DNA from: Flavobacterium sp. SUN052
GTDB lineage: Bacteria; Bacteroidota; Bacteroidia; Flavobacteriales; Flavobacteriaceae
NCBI RefSeq assembly: GCF_028867935.1
Contig: NZ_JAPQNS010000012.1
Span: 178,883-242,882, forward strand
DNA: 64,000 nt
Reading direction: 5' to 3'
The position numbers and the translations under genes are program-made. Positions within the stretch are counted from its first letter, which is position 1. The number at the start of each line of letters is the position of its first letter. The notes below the pieces were generated by a model that was given only the letters and a program-made list of their open reading frames with translations, was not told the DNA's origin and did not search any database. Positions 1-8,530 of this stretch are shown here, in pieces.

Positions 1-516
1 CTGCTCCGCGAGGGGCTCGACTTACCCGAAGTCTCGCTCGTTGCCATTATGGATGCCGATAAAGAAGGCTTTTTGCGGGATATCCGTTCGCTGATTCAGA
101 CCATTGGTCGGGCTGCCCGGAATTCCAATGGTAAGGTGCTGATGTATGCAGATACCATTACGGGTTCAATGGCCAAAGCGATTGACGAAACAAACCGGCG
201 TCGGGAGGTGCAGAAGGAGTACAATATCGATCATGGTATCACGCCCAAAACAGTATTCAAATCACGTGAAGCTATTATGGGTCAAACCAAAGTAGCCGAC
301 TCTAAGCCTAAGCAGTTCTACGTGGAACCCGACGAAATTCGTATTGCAGCGGATCCCGTTGTGCAATACATGGGCAAAGGTGATTTGGAAAAAATGGTTC
401 GCGAAACGCAGAGCCGTATGGAAAAAGCGGCCAAAGAACTCGACTTTATGGAAGCAGCGCGACTGCGCGACGAGTTGTTTCAGTTACGGGACAAGTTGAA
501 GAAAGAGAAGGTGTAG
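1..516 (+). CDS. uvrB: Excinuclease ABC subunit B, C-terminal part
   Basis: This is the last 171 codons of UvrB, the damage-verifying helicase of nucleotide excision repair, which acts with UvrA and UvrC in the cytoplasm. The reading frame is open from base 1, so the gene starts outside the window. Visible are the end of the helicase core (REGLDLPEV, then motif VI as QTIGRAARN), the YNIDHGITPKT stretch that follows it in UvrB, and a C-terminal UVR coiled-coil motif over the last 35 or so residues (ELDFMEAARLRDEL), the part that binds UvrC. Nothing is unusual. The identification is firm because motif order and spacing are those of UvrB and not of other helicases. Confidence 0.97.
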   Translation: MLREGLDLPEVSLVAIMDADKEGFLRDIRSLIQTIGRAARNSNGKVLMYADTITGSMAKAIDETNRRREVQKEYNIDHGITPKTVFKSREAIMGQTKVADSKPKQFYVEPDEIRIAADPVVQYMGKGDLEKMVRETQSRMEKAAKELDFMEAARLRDELFQLRDKLKKEKV

Positions 517-561
517 GAATATATCTAACTTGCTGACCGTAAACCAAAACCATTCCGTACA

Positions 562-1089
562 ATGAAAAAAGTCCTCCGAATTGTTGCTATTGTAGTTGCC
601 GTATTGCTGGTAGCCTTCTTTGGCCTCCGCACATTTACAAAGTCAAAAAGCCCTGAAGCCGTTGTTGAAAATACGCACAACGGATTAAATGTAAAGGTCA
701 CTTATTGCCAGCCATCCAAGAAAGGGCGCGTTATTTTTGGCGAACTATTACCTTTTGGCAAAGTATGGCGGACCGGAGCCAATGAAGCCACCGTCATCAG
801 CTTTGGTCAGGATGTAAGTATTGCCGGTAAGCCGTTGGCAAAAGGTGACTACTCCTTGTGGACTATCCCTGACCAGAATGGCTGGACCGCGATCTTCAAT
901 AAAGAAACGGGGCAATGGGGAACAATGTATGACGAAAAACAAGATGCGCTGCGAGTTCCAATCGTTTCGCGGAAGCATTCTCCTATGGCAGAGCAATTCA
1001 CGATGACGTTTGCGCCAGACAGTGCCGGAACCAACCTAATTCTGTTTTGGGATGAGACTGAGGCTGTTGTCCCAATCAGCAAACAGTAA
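562..1089 (+). CDS. DUF2911 domain protein, membrane-anchored
   Basis: A 175-residue protein with one hydrophobic N-terminal segment (about residues 4-22), either an uncleaved anchor or a signal peptide, followed by a DUF2911 domain. The family signature is visible in GRVIFGELLPFGKVWRTGAN followed by GDYSLWTIP and a late FWDE. DUF2911 proteins are common exported proteins of Bacteroidetes with no assigned biochemical role, and the sequence gives no catalytic clue. The gene lies 45 bp after uvrB and ends just before a strong bidirectional terminator, so it may be the last gene of a uvrB transcript. Confidence 0.85.
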   Translation: MKKVLRIVAIVVAVLLVAFFGLRTFTKSKSPEAVVENTHNGLNVKVTYCQPSKKGRVIFGELLPFGKVWRTGANEATVISFGQDVSIAGKPLAKGDYSLWTIPDQNGWTAIFNKETGQWGTMYDEKQDALRVPIVSRKHSPMAEQFTMTFAPDSAGTNLILFWDETEAVVPISKQ

Positions 1090-1116
1090 AATAACGTATT
1101 TTAGACTATTCATTTT

Positions 1117-1159
1117 AAACCCGACTTATCCACAGTTCTCTTGTGGATAAGTCGGGTTT
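1117..1159. terminator. Bidirectional terminator with DnaA-box-like arms
   Basis: A perfect 18-bp inverted repeat (1117-1134 and 1142-1159) with a 7-base loop lies between two converging genes. The arms begin and end with AAA/TTT, giving a U-rich 3' side on either strand. Each arm contains TTATCCACA or its complement, identical to the consensus DnaA box. Terminator function is the simpler reading. Confidence 0.8.
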
Positions 1160-1193
1160 ATGTGCAAAACTTATAATATATTCCTTGATAATA

Positions 1194-2207
1194 TTATTCA
1201 ATGGCCAAAACAATTTTACCGAACTGTTTTCCTGAGTCAATTTTGCGTAAGGCTTGTTCTGCGTCGGCTAACGCAAACACTTCATCAACAACGGGTTTTA
1301 GCTGGTGCTGATTGACAAAAGCGACCATGTTAGCAAATTCTAAATCGCTGCCCATTGTGGTACCGAAGATGTTTAGTTGCTTAAAAAATACCTTTGATGG
1401 CACCACATTAGTGATGTTACCGGTAGTACCTCCAAACACAGCTATTCTCCCCCCAGGCGCAGATGTATCCATCAGTTTAGCAAAGTCTGGACCTGATGCG
1501 CTATCGATAGTCACGTCGAAATAACCGACTTTACCCCCTCCCGTTGCTTTCATTAAGTTTCGATGCCAATCTGGGTCTTTGTAATTGACACCGCCTTTAG
1601 CCCCAAGCGCAACGGCCCGCTCAATCTTGTCCTCGGAACCAGATGTTACCCAGACCTCGGCTCCAGCTGCCACCGCAAACTGTAGCGCAAACAAAGCGGC
1701 TCCCCCACCAATACCCGTGATAAGCACTTTTTCACCAGGTTTTAAAGCAGCTTTAGTCATTAATGCACGCCATGCAGTAAGGCCAACCAGAGGCACGGCG
1801 GCCGCTTCAATAAATGACAAGTGAGCTGGTTTGGCATACACATACTTCGCCGGAATAGCAATGTATTCGGCAAAAGTACCGTCGTCGGGCATCCCCAGAA
1901 TCCTGAATGAGGGTTGGTAAAACCGTGGATCTTCGCCCCAATCTAAGCCCGGATTAATAATGACTTCCTGGCCAATTAACGTTGCGTCAACTGATTCGCC
2001 CACGGTTTCAACAACACCGGCACCATCCGAACCAAGTACCACAGGCACAGCGATACCAGGATATAAACCTTTTTGTACAAATACATCGCGGTGATTCAGA
2101 GCAGCCGCTTTCAGTTTAATGAGTACATCTCCGGAACCAGCAACAGGTTGATCAACATCGGTCAGCGCAACAGGTTGATGCAGTTCAGTTAAGCGTATTG
2201 CTTTCAT
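1194..2207 (-). CDS. Zinc-type alcohol dehydrogenase / quinone oxidoreductase (MDR family)
   Basis: A 337-residue medium-chain dehydrogenase/reductase. It has an N-terminal GroES-like domain (GSDGAGVVE, residues about 60-70) and a Rossmann domain with a nucleotide-binding loop GIGGGAALFALQ near residue 165. Members reduce quinones or enones with NADPH. The start at 2207 (MKAIRL) is chosen because members begin with that kind of segment directly before the GroES fold; a longer frame reaches 2240 but adds 11 residues unlike the family. The catalytic-zinc cysteine is not evident, which favours a quinone oxidoreductase-like enzyme. The gene is monocistronic and converges with the DUF2911 gene. 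The substrate cannot be told from the sequence. Confidence 0.85.
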   Translation of the reverse strand: MKAIRLTELHQPVALTDVDQPVAGSGDVLIKLKAAALNHRDVFVQKGLYPGIAVPVVLGSDGAGVVETVGESVDATLIGQEVIINPGLDWGEDPRFYQPSFRILGMPDDGTFAEYIAIPAKYVYAKPAHLSFIEAAAVPLVGLTAWRALMTKAALKPGEKVLITGIGGGAALFALQFAVAAGAEVWVTSGSEDKIERAVALGAKGGVNYKDPDWHRNLMKATGGGKVGYFDVTIDSASGPDFAKLMDTSAPGGRIAVFGGTTGNITNVVPSKVFFKQLNIFGTTMGSDLEFANMVAFVNQHQLKPVVDEVFALADAEQALRKIDSGKQFGKIVLAIE

Positions 2208-2353
2208 AGAATAGTCTTCGTAGGTTTTGTGTACGTGCAAATTACAACGGCTTCCGTCGTTATTAACGGACTAACGGTTCAATTCTCTGATAGATGAATT
2301 AATCTACTGAGGTTAAGCGTTGTCTAAGCTATAAAAACAGCGTACCCCCAATC

Positions 2354-2974
2354 ATGAAAAAAAACCTTGGTCTGGCACTTTTTGCTTGTATGTTCATTGC
2401 CTCGCTGGCTATTCAGGCCCAGACCCCTGCTGCCAAAGGTTATGCCGTTGGCGACGCCGTTGCTGAGTTTCAGGTTCGGAATATCGACAATCAATTTGTG
2501 AATCTGACCAACTACACCAACCAGAAAGGTGTAGTAGTGGTTTTTATGGCAAACCATTGTCCGTTTTCCAAAGCCTACGAAGACCGATTGATGGCTATTC
2601 ATAACAAGTTTGCCACTCAGGGTTACCCAGTTTTGGCTGTGCAGACCTCCGACGTAACTATTTACCCCGAAGATGCATATGAAGTAGTGCAAAGCCGCTC
2701 GCGGGATCGGGGATTTCCATTCCCTTATACCATCGACGAAAGCCAGTCGGTAGCGCGCGCCTTTGGAGCAATTCGTACCCCCCAGGTATTTGTGTTGACC
2801 CGCACTGGCGGAAAATTCGTGGTGCAGTACATGGGTGCTATCGACGACAATCCGCAGGATGCTGCCGGCGTACAGAAACATTATTTAGACGATGCTCTTG
2901 TTAGTCTCACAACAGGACGGGCTATCCTCACCAGCACCACTCGGCCAATTGGTTGCGCCGTGAAATGGAAATAG
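2354..2974 (+). CDS. Exported thioredoxin-fold (AhpC/TSA-like) protein
   Basis: A 206-residue protein with a clear signal peptide (MKKNLGLALFACMFIASLAIQA) and a redoxin domain. The active-site region reads MANHCPFSK, with a single cysteine near residue 69 instead of CxxC, and a cis-proline loop occurs as RTPQVFV. The C-terminus ends in PIGCAVKWK, a second conserved cysteine with a GCxIKW-like ending that occurs in this thioredoxin-like family. The likely site is the periplasm, with a thiol redox or peroxidase-like role; the partner is unknown. The next gene starts 50 bp downstream on the same strand. Confidence 0.85.
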   Translation: MKKNLGLALFACMFIASLAIQAQTPAAKGYAVGDAVAEFQVRNIDNQFVNLTNYTNQKGVVVVFMANHCPFSKAYEDRLMAIHNKFATQGYPVLAVQTSDVTIYPEDAYEVVQSRSRDRGFPFPYTIDESQSVARAFGAIRTPQVFVLTRTGGKFVVQYMGAIDDNPQDAAGVQKHYLDDALVSLTTGRAILTSTTRPIGCAVKWK

Positions 2975-3024
2975 TGGCATCTGATTTGCAAACGTTCATG
3001 ACAGTATCAAACTACACAACAATT

Positions 3025-3585
3025 ATGAAACGGATTACCCTTGTCATGAAGCAGATTAAAAATGTAGCCGGTATCACCATGATGGTGGCCTCATTGGCCC
3101 TATTGCAGGCCTGCGGTTCTGACAACAAGAACGAGTCGCGCACCGAAGATGCATTGGAAAACACTGGTGACGCCATGAAAGCCGACGCTAAGGATGCTAC
3201 TGCCGAAGCTCGTGAGGACCTTGATCAAGCTGGCGACAAAGCCGAAGCTAAAGCAGACGAAGCCGCTGCCGATTTCAAGCGTGAACGCGATCAGGCGGTT
3301 GCCAATTTGAGAGAAGAACGCGATAAATTAGACGTTAAGCTGGATAAAATGCGGGCTGACATTAAAGCACAGGGCAACAAAGTGAAGGCTGAAAGCCGTG
3401 AGCAACTGGCAGAGATGGAAGAAAAACGCAAAGAGCTGGGCAACGATATTGACAAAGCACAGAACGCTTCGGCGGCTGCCTGGCAAGATATTAAAGCAGG
3501 ATTCAAGAAAGCGGGACGGAACATTGGTGATGCTTTCGATAAGGCTGAAGACAAAGTCGATCCTGACGGTAAAGACGATCAATAA
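3025..3585 (+). CDS. Alanine/lysine/glutamate-rich helical lipoprotein
   Basis: A 186-residue putative lipoprotein. The start at 3025 gives a signal peptide ending in a lipobox (LLQAC); an in-frame ATG at 3046 is also possible, while the longer frame from 2953 overlaps the preceding gene and hides the signal. The mature part is almost entirely A, K, E, D and R in heptad-like patterns (for example REERDKLDVKLDKMRADIK), so a long amphipathic helix or coiled coil is expected. It resembles YtxH-like or apolipoprotein-like helical envelope proteins in composition only. No function can be assigned. A strong terminator follows 20 bp after the stop. Confidence 0.8.
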   Translation: MKRITLVMKQIKNVAGITMMVASLALLQACGSDNKNESRTEDALENTGDAMKADAKDATAEAREDLDQAGDKAEAKADEAAADFKRERDQAVANLREERDKLDVKLDKMRADIKAQGNKVKAESREQLAEMEEKRKELGNDIDKAQNASAAAWQDIKAGFKKAGRNIGDAFDKAEDKVDPDGKDDQ

Positions 3586-3605
3586 CTCATTTAGTGGTGG
3601 TTTTC

Positions 3606-3640
3606 AAACGCCGGTTTGCTTTGCGAGCCGGCGTTTTTTT
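3606..3640 (+). terminator. Intrinsic terminator after the helical lipoprotein gene
   Basis: A perfect 9-bp stem AAACGCCGG/CCGGCGTTT (3606-3614, 3628-3636) with a 13-base loop runs into a T-run ending at 3640, located 20 bp after the stop codon. Confidence 0.88.
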
Positions 3641-3859
3641 ACAAATTCGGCTGTAGAAAAGAAACCACAGTACTGTAGAAAGCTTGTCAAACAAACTGCC
3701 TGTTCTTCAGCAGCTACAATAAATTCGATTGAAAAAGACACATTTTTTTACTGCTTCATAGACTGTGGCTAACAGGCTATCTGCCGAGCTCAAAAGATGG
3801 CCCATTAAACATTTTAGTGTGAACAGTTCGTTTGATAAACACTGGTTTATTTTCAAAGT

Positions 3860-4549
3860 ATGTCTGTTGTAACAGTTACAGTTCTGCATTATCGCCCTGA
3901 AGCTCGTTTCCGGGCGTTTGCCAACATGGGTCGGGCACTAATGACACCCTTTGTAGCAGCAGGACTGACGTTCCAGAAGCTCTTAGGTAGTGGTCATAAC
4001 TTCGGCTTGCTTCCTAATTTCTCCACGTATGTTTTTTTGGGCGTTTGGGATACCGAAATACAGGCAAATCAATTTCTAACGTCTCCTGACTTCAGCGTAA
4101 TAACGAAAGGCACCGATACCGTTCGTACACTGTATCTCGAACCTTACCAGTCTCATGGTCTTTGGGATGGTATTGATCCATTCGGTCAAACCATTACGTC
4201 GGTCAAAAACGAAACAGCGAAGGCAGACAGACCAATTGCCGTGTTGACCCGCGCAACGATCCGTTCGGGCGCATTACTTGATTTTTGGCGACACGTACCG
4301 GCAGCCCGGCAAAAGTTAACCGAGCATAAAGACAATCTGCTATTTGCCATCGGAGTAGGCGAAAAACCCATTGTGCAACAATGCACCATCAGCGTTTGGC
4401 GTAGTCGGGAAGCAGTGGAGCAGTTCGCCTACCGACAGAGCGGTCACAAAGAAGTAGTTCGCCAGTCGCGTGACCGCCATTGGTTTAACGAAGAGTTATT
4501 CGCTCGTTTTGCGGTAATTAAGGCAGAAGGCTTTGGTTTCCTCTTGTAA
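3860..4549 (+). CDS. crtA: Spheroidene monooxygenase-like protein (CrtA family)
   Basis: A 229-residue protein matching the CrtA family, haem-dependent oxygenases that add keto or hydroxyl groups to acyclic or 2-positions of carotenoids. Family hallmarks visible are NMGRALM near the N-terminus, the central LTRATIRSGALLDFWRHVPA region, GVGEKPIVQQCTISVWRS, FAYR..GHKEVVR, and a C-terminal WFNEELFARF. Length is normal for the family. No other carotenoid gene is adjacent, so it would act on carotenoids made from a locus elsewhere. The next gene starts 52 bp downstream on the same strand, but no functional link is apparent. Confidence 0.82.
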   Translation: MSVVTVTVLHYRPEARFRAFANMGRALMTPFVAAGLTFQKLLGSGHNFGLLPNFSTYVFLGVWDTEIQANQFLTSPDFSVITKGTDTVRTLYLEPYQSHGLWDGIDPFGQTITSVKNETAKADRPIAVLTRATIRSGALLDFWRHVPAARQKLTEHKDNLLFAIGVGEKPIVQQCTISVWRSREAVEQFAYRQSGHKEVVRQSRDRHWFNEELFARFAVIKAEGFGFLL

Positions 4550-4601
4550 TCCAACGGGAAAAATTGTTATTTTGCGGGTCAAAATTTCGTGTATACAGGA
4601 C

Positions 4602-6704
4602 ATGGCATTAATTACTAAGATTCGAGAACGATCTGGATTGACAGTGGGCATTATTGCAGTTAGCTTAATACTGTTCATTGTAGGAGGGGATTTGCTGGGA
4701 GGACAGAGCACGCTCTTCGGTGGAAATAATCAGAAGGTCGGCGAAATTGCCGGTCAAGATATTGAGTATCAAGATTTCAACCTCAAGGTTGACGAACTCC
4801 GCGCTCAGTTTGAGCAGCAGGCAGGTCGTGCTCCTGGTGAGGAAGACATGACTCAGATTCGGGAGCAAGCCTGGAATCAGTTCCTGTTCGATATAGCTTA
4901 CCAGAAAGAGTTTGATAAGTTGGGTCTGAAAGTGTCGCCTGAAGAATTGGTCGACATGGTACAGGGAAGTAACATCAGCCCACAGGTTCGTCAGGCATTT
5001 ACAAATCCCCAAACGGGCGTTTTCGATAAAAATCAGATTATAAATTACCTAAAAGGGTTGCGCAACCTGCCACCGCAGCAGCAGGCAGCCTGGGCTAATT
5101 TTGAAAAAAATCTGAGCCAGGACCGGATGCGTGAGAAATACGAGAACATGCTTCGTGTTTCGGTATTCGCTACCTCGGCCGAAGCTCAGAAAGAATACCA
5201 GGCGCAAAACAGCAAGGCCGATGTGAAGTTCCTCTTCGTACCTTACTACGCCATCAACGATACCACGGTGAAAGTATCAGACTCGCAACTGAGCGACTAT
5301 CTGAGCAAGCACAAAGACGAATATCCTGGTGCCGACACTCGTTCGCTCCAGTACGTAACCTTCTCGGTTGCTCCTTCGAAAGAAGATAGTGCATCGCTCT
5401 ATGCCGAGATTAAAACATTGGCTCGTGGCCTTGGTGCCGCCCAAAGCGACTCTTCGTTTGCTCAAATCAATAGCGATGTTCGGGTTCCTTTGTATATGAC
5501 TCTTGGCGAAATGCCAGAGCAGTTGCAGCAATCGGTTAGCACATTCTCTCCGGGCGGTATTTACGGTCCCTTCCGTGAAGGCAACACGTATTTCATCTAC
5601 AAGTACGGCGGCACCAAGCGCGATACTAGCTTTACCGTTCGTGCCAGCCACATTCTTATCCGGAGCGGTGCTGACTCATTGCAGGCTGAGCAGAAAGCTA
5701 ACGATCTGTTGAAGCAAATTCAGGGTGGTGCCAGTTTCGAGGCTTTGGCGCAGGCCAACAGTGCTGATGGCTCAGCTCAAAATGGTGGCGACCTGGGTTA
5801 TTTCAAGAATAACGGACAGATGGTGAAGCCTTTCGAGAAAGCTGTATTTGATTTCAATGGCGAAGGTCTGATTCCCCGCGTTGTTAAAACGGACTTTGGC
5901 TACCACATTATCAAAATCACCGAGCCAAAAACAAACCTGCTGTATCGTATTGCCGGTATTGGCAAAGCTATTACACCAAGTCAGGTAACTCGCGACGAAG
6001 CCCTCCGCAAAGCCGATCAGTTTGCTTCAGAAGCCCGCACAAAAGCAGAATTTGAGGCAAAAGTGAAAGAAGACAAGTCGATGGTGATGGCAACGGCGGA
6101 ACGTATTCCTGAAGGAGCCAACAACATCAATGCTCTCACCGAAGCCCGCCAACTAGTTCGCTGGGCCTTTGATGACAAGCAGAGTGTTGGCGATGTATCG
6201 GAACCATTCGAAGTAGGCGACCAGTATGTGGTGGCCGTGTTGACTGGTAAAACGGAGAAAGACAATGTAAAGGCGGAAGACTACAAACAGGAGTTAACTG
6301 CCAAAGTACGTAATGACCTGAAAGCAGAGCAGATTATTGCGAAATTGGGCAGCGCTAGTGGCTCTTTAGAAGCTATTGCTCAGAAATACGGTGCCGGTGC
6401 TTTGGTTGAAACCGCAACCGACATCAACCTGGCAACGGGCTTCCTTCGCAGCGCCGGTGTTGACCCCACTGCATTAGGTACAGCCTTTGGATTAAAGCCC
6501 GGCAAACGCTCGAAACCATTCGCGGGCGAAGCAGGAGTCCTCATTATGGAAACGACCAAATTGACTCCCGCCGGAACTGTTGCTGACTATGCTCAGTACA
6601 AGAACTTAATCCAGCAGAACACGGCCTCGCGCACCAGTTTCTACATTAATGAGGCCATTAAAGAGGCTTCTAAGGTAGAAGATCGTCGGGCGAAGTTCTT
6701 TTAA
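4602..6704 (+). CDS. PpiD/SurA-type periplasmic peptidyl-prolyl isomerase
   Basis: A 700-residue membrane-anchored foldase. The start at 4602 (MALITKIRERSG) matches the family; the frame extends 23 codons upstream into the crtA end, which is spurious. After a short cytoplasmic stretch comes one transmembrane helix (about residues 15-33), a SurA-like N-terminal chaperone region, and a parvulin (PpiC) domain with RASHILIR, NGGDLGYF and FGYHIIKI near the middle. A second degenerate parvulin-like repeat and a C-terminal helical region follow. It should help fold outer-membrane and secreted proteins on the periplasmic side of the inner membrane. A terminator follows the stop, and the gene converges with rdgB. 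Confidence 0.92.
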   Translation: MALITKIRERSGLTVGIIAVSLILFIVGGDLLGGQSTLFGGNNQKVGEIAGQDIEYQDFNLKVDELRAQFEQQAGRAPGEEDMTQIREQAWNQFLFDIAYQKEFDKLGLKVSPEELVDMVQGSNISPQVRQAFTNPQTGVFDKNQIINYLKGLRNLPPQQQAAWANFEKNLSQDRMREKYENMLRVSVFATSAEAQKEYQAQNSKADVKFLFVPYYAINDTTVKVSDSQLSDYLSKHKDEYPGADTRSLQYVTFSVAPSKEDSASLYAEIKTLARGLGAAQSDSSFAQINSDVRVPLYMTLGEMPEQLQQSVSTFSPGGIYGPFREGNTYFIYKYGGTKRDTSFTVRASHILIRSGADSLQAEQKANDLLKQIQGGASFEALAQANSADGSAQNGGDLGYFKNNGQMVKPFEKAVFDFNGEGLIPRVVKTDFGYHIIKITEPKTNLLYRIAGIGKAITPSQVTRDEALRKADQFASEARTKAEFEAKVKEDKSMVMATAERIPEGANNINALTEARQLVRWAFDDKQSVGDVSEPFEVGDQYVVAVLTGKTEKDNVKAEDYKQELTAKVRNDLKAEQIIAKLGSASGSLEAIAQKYGAGALVETATDINLATGFLRSAGVDPTALGTAFGLKPGKRSKPFAGEAGVLIMETTKLTPAGTVADYAQYKNLIQQNTASRTSFYINEAIKEASKVEDRRAKFF

Positions 6705-6730
6705 CAGTACGCACTACCAAGAAGCGAAAG

Positions 6731-6764
6731 CGCCCCTCATCAGCAATGGTGTTGGGGCGTTTTT
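6731..6764 (+). terminator. Intrinsic terminator after ppiD-like gene
   Basis: Stem CGCCCC (6731-6736) pairs with GGGGCG (6754-6759), extended inward by CATC/GGTG, and is followed by TTTTT. It lies 27 bp after the foldase stop. Confidence 0.8.
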
Positions 6765-6776
6765 GTTACAGAGCTT

Positions 6777-7346
6777 CTACGTCAGAAACTCTACTAACGC
6801 CCGCACTGCTTTGGCCCGGTGACTCATGCTGTTCTTTATTTCCATACTTAATTCTCCGAACGTCTGATCATAGCCTTCGGGAATAAAGATCGGATCATAA
6901 CCAAAGCCCTCTGCGCCATGGATTTCCGTGGCAATCCGGCCTTCAACAATGCCCTCGAATTGATGTTCGTTGCCGTTTTGGATCAGGGTAATAACCGAAC
7001 GAAAACGGGCTCGGCGATCCGTAACGCCGTCCAGCTTGGAGAGCAAAAAAGCCATGTTTTTGGCGTGATCGCGACTACCGGAATAGTAGGCCGTATCAAC
7101 ACCGGGTTCACCGTTGAGCGCATCGACCTCCAGGCCAGAGTCGTCGGCAAAACAATCAATCTCGAAATGATCAGTGACGTAACGGGCTTTCTGGCGTGAG
7201 TTGCCGGGGATTGTACCCGTCGTTTCGGGCAGCTCATCCATACAACCGATTTCGGCTAGAGTTAGAATCTCAAACGCCCCACCCAACGAGAAAGCGACTT
7301 CTTTGATCTTGTGGGCATTATTAGTAGCAAAGCAAAGTTGTTTCAT
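6777..7346 (-). CDS. rdgB: RdgB/HAM1 non-canonical purine NTP pyrophosphatase
   Basis: A 189-residue dITP/XTP pyrophosphatase that cleans inosine and xanthosine triphosphates out of the nucleotide pool. Motifs are the N-terminal ATNNAHKIKEV, the metal site FADDSGLEVDALNG, GEPGVDTAYYSG, and the C-terminal GFGYDPIFIPEG and MSHRAKAVR. The start at 7346 (MKQLCFATNN) is decisive, because a longer frame to 7391 would be translated through a terminator hairpin. That terminator, belonging to the upstream FKBP gene, lies only about 5 bp before the start codon, so rdgB is either transcribed by read-through or has a promoter overlapping the hairpin. Confidence 0.95.
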   Translation of the reverse strand: MKQLCFATNNAHKIKEVAFSLGGAFEILTLAEIGCMDELPETTGTIPGNSRQKARYVTDHFEIDCFADDSGLEVDALNGEPGVDTAYYSGSRDHAKNMAFLLSKLDGVTDRRARFRSVITLIQNGNEHQFEGIVEGRIATEIHGAEGFGYDPIFIPEGYDQTFGELSMEIKNSMSHRAKAVRALVEFLT

Positions 7347-7351
7347 AATGC

Positions 7352-7385
7352 AAAAAAAAGCCGTTCGGCAATAAGACGAACGGCT
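7352..7385 (-). terminator. Intrinsic terminator (minus strand) abutting the rdgB start
   Basis: A 9-bp perfect stem (7359-7367 with 7377-7385) has a 9-base loop. On the minus strand it is followed by a run of eight T. It lies just downstream of the FKBP gene stop at 7408 and ends about 5 bp before the rdgB ATG. Confidence 0.85.
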
Positions 7386-7407
7386 AGACATAATATTTTG
7401 TGATTTG

Positions 7408-8349
7408 CTATTTCACACTCGTTATGGTGACATCAAAAGCCAGAGGTGAATATGGAGGCACAGTGTACACGCCACTTGAGTTTCGGCTACCAGCTATTCC
7501 ATAACCAAGGGCTGACGGAAAAATAATGGTCGCTTTCTCACCTTGCTTAAGCTTTGAAAGGCCTTGGTCAAAACCAGGCACAACACTATTTGCTCCTATT
7601 TGAGCTGATATTGGCGAGGCCCCTGAATCAAAGACTTTACCATTCAGAAAATAGCCTTTGTAGGTCGCCGTAACTGTTTTACCGGTAGTGATCTGCACCG
7701 AATCGGGTTGCGCTTGTGTCACGATCACCCGCACACCTGTGGTCTCTGAAAAAGTTGGCGTCAGCTTGCCAGCCGCCAAAAATTCCTGAATCTGCTGTTC
7801 TTCAGTTCGCACATTTACTACCGTAACGTCGTACCGAACAGGTGAATACTGTGGTAACAACAACGTACCTGCCCGACCACTATTCAGATAGGAGGGAATC
7901 AGCAGGGTAGCGCTTTCGCCTTTCCGCAAACCAACTCGTTCTGTTCCGCTTTTTACAGCTCCAGAATTAACGATACCGTCGTATAGGCCCGCTGCCATGT
8001 TCAAATACACTCCCCTAGTAAAAATAAGGGGCACGTTAGCCGCAATATCAGTGCTGTCAACAATGAGGTTATCGAATAACCTACGGAGAACATAATGATA
8101 CTTGACCTCATCGCCAACGTTAGCAGCCTGCCCGGTTGGGTTAGCTTTTGTAATTATGTACGACGTGCCATTATCGGTTGTTTGAACTTGGCCAGTAAGG
8201 TTATTCGTCGCGATATACTGCGCAATCTCGGCCTCATTCTCACGCCTTTTACGGTCCGTGAGCGCTTCACCCGGCTGGGTGCAGCTACCAAGGCCGACTA
8301 GAGCAAGGCAACCAATCAAAAACCAATTTTTTAGTGATACTCGATTCAT
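7408..8349 (-). CDS. Tandem-domain FKBP-type peptidyl-prolyl isomerase lipoprotein
   Basis: A 313-residue lipoprotein (signal peptide with lipobox LGSC near residue 23) carrying two FKBP-like domains. The C-terminal one is canonical: VTATYKGYFLNGKVFDSG, VVPGFDQGLSKLKQGEKATIIFPS, LGYG and a final PLAFDVTI. The N-terminal one (about residues 50-180) keeps the framework (VGDEVKYHYV, LRKGESATLLIPS, YDVTVVNV) but lacks the GK.FDSS-type active-site segment, so it is probably non-catalytic. It is likely a periplasmic, outer-membrane-tethered folding factor. It lies downstream of a second FKBP lipoprotein gene on the same strand, separated by 218 bp with hairpins, and is probably a separate transcript. 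Confidence 0.9.
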   Translation of the reverse strand: MNRVSLKNWFLIGCLALVGLGSCTQPGEALTDRKRRENEAEIAQYIATNNLTGQVQTTDNGTSYIITKANPTGQAANVGDEVKYHYVLRRLFDNLIVDSTDIAANVPLIFTRGVYLNMAAGLYDGIVNSGAVKSGTERVGLRKGESATLLIPSYLNSGRAGTLLLPQYSPVRYDVTVVNVRTEEQQIQEFLAAGKLTPTFSETTGVRVIVTQAQPDSVQITTGKTVTATYKGYFLNGKVFDSGASPISAQIGANSVVPGFDQGLSKLKQGEKATIIFPSALGYGIAGSRNSSGVYTVPPYSPLAFDVTITSVK

Positions 8350-8415
8350 GCTACGATTGATACATGCCGTATTGGCATTGAGAAAACGCGATTCTGTACT
8401 TGTCCTAAATACAAC

Positions 8416-8452
8416 AAACCTGTAAGGCTTTTAGAAACCTTGCAGGTTTTTA
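8416..8452. terminator. Hairpin with T-rich flanks between the two FKBP genes
   Basis: A 12-bp stem with one G-U position (8416-8427 with 8438-8449) has a 10-base loop. T-runs follow on the plus side, and a weaker TTTGTTGTATTT tract follows on the minus side, where the upstream FKBP gene would need termination. Confidence 0.6.
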
Positions 8453-8530
8453 AACAACGCGATTTTACACGATTTGGTGTCCAGAGCGCGTTGGGACGAG
8501 CGTGTTAAAAAAGCTTAACAGCCCAAAATA

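Noticed and set aside
1126..1150. TTATCCACA pair as a replication origin
   Set aside because: Only two boxes, inside a terminator, without AT-rich unwinding region or dnaA/dnaN neighbours.
2324..2881. 185-codon open frame on the minus strand opposite the thioredoxin-fold gene
   Set aside because: It is the mirror of a well-supported exported redoxin gene with signal peptide and conserved motifs; the antisense frame has no recognisable protein.
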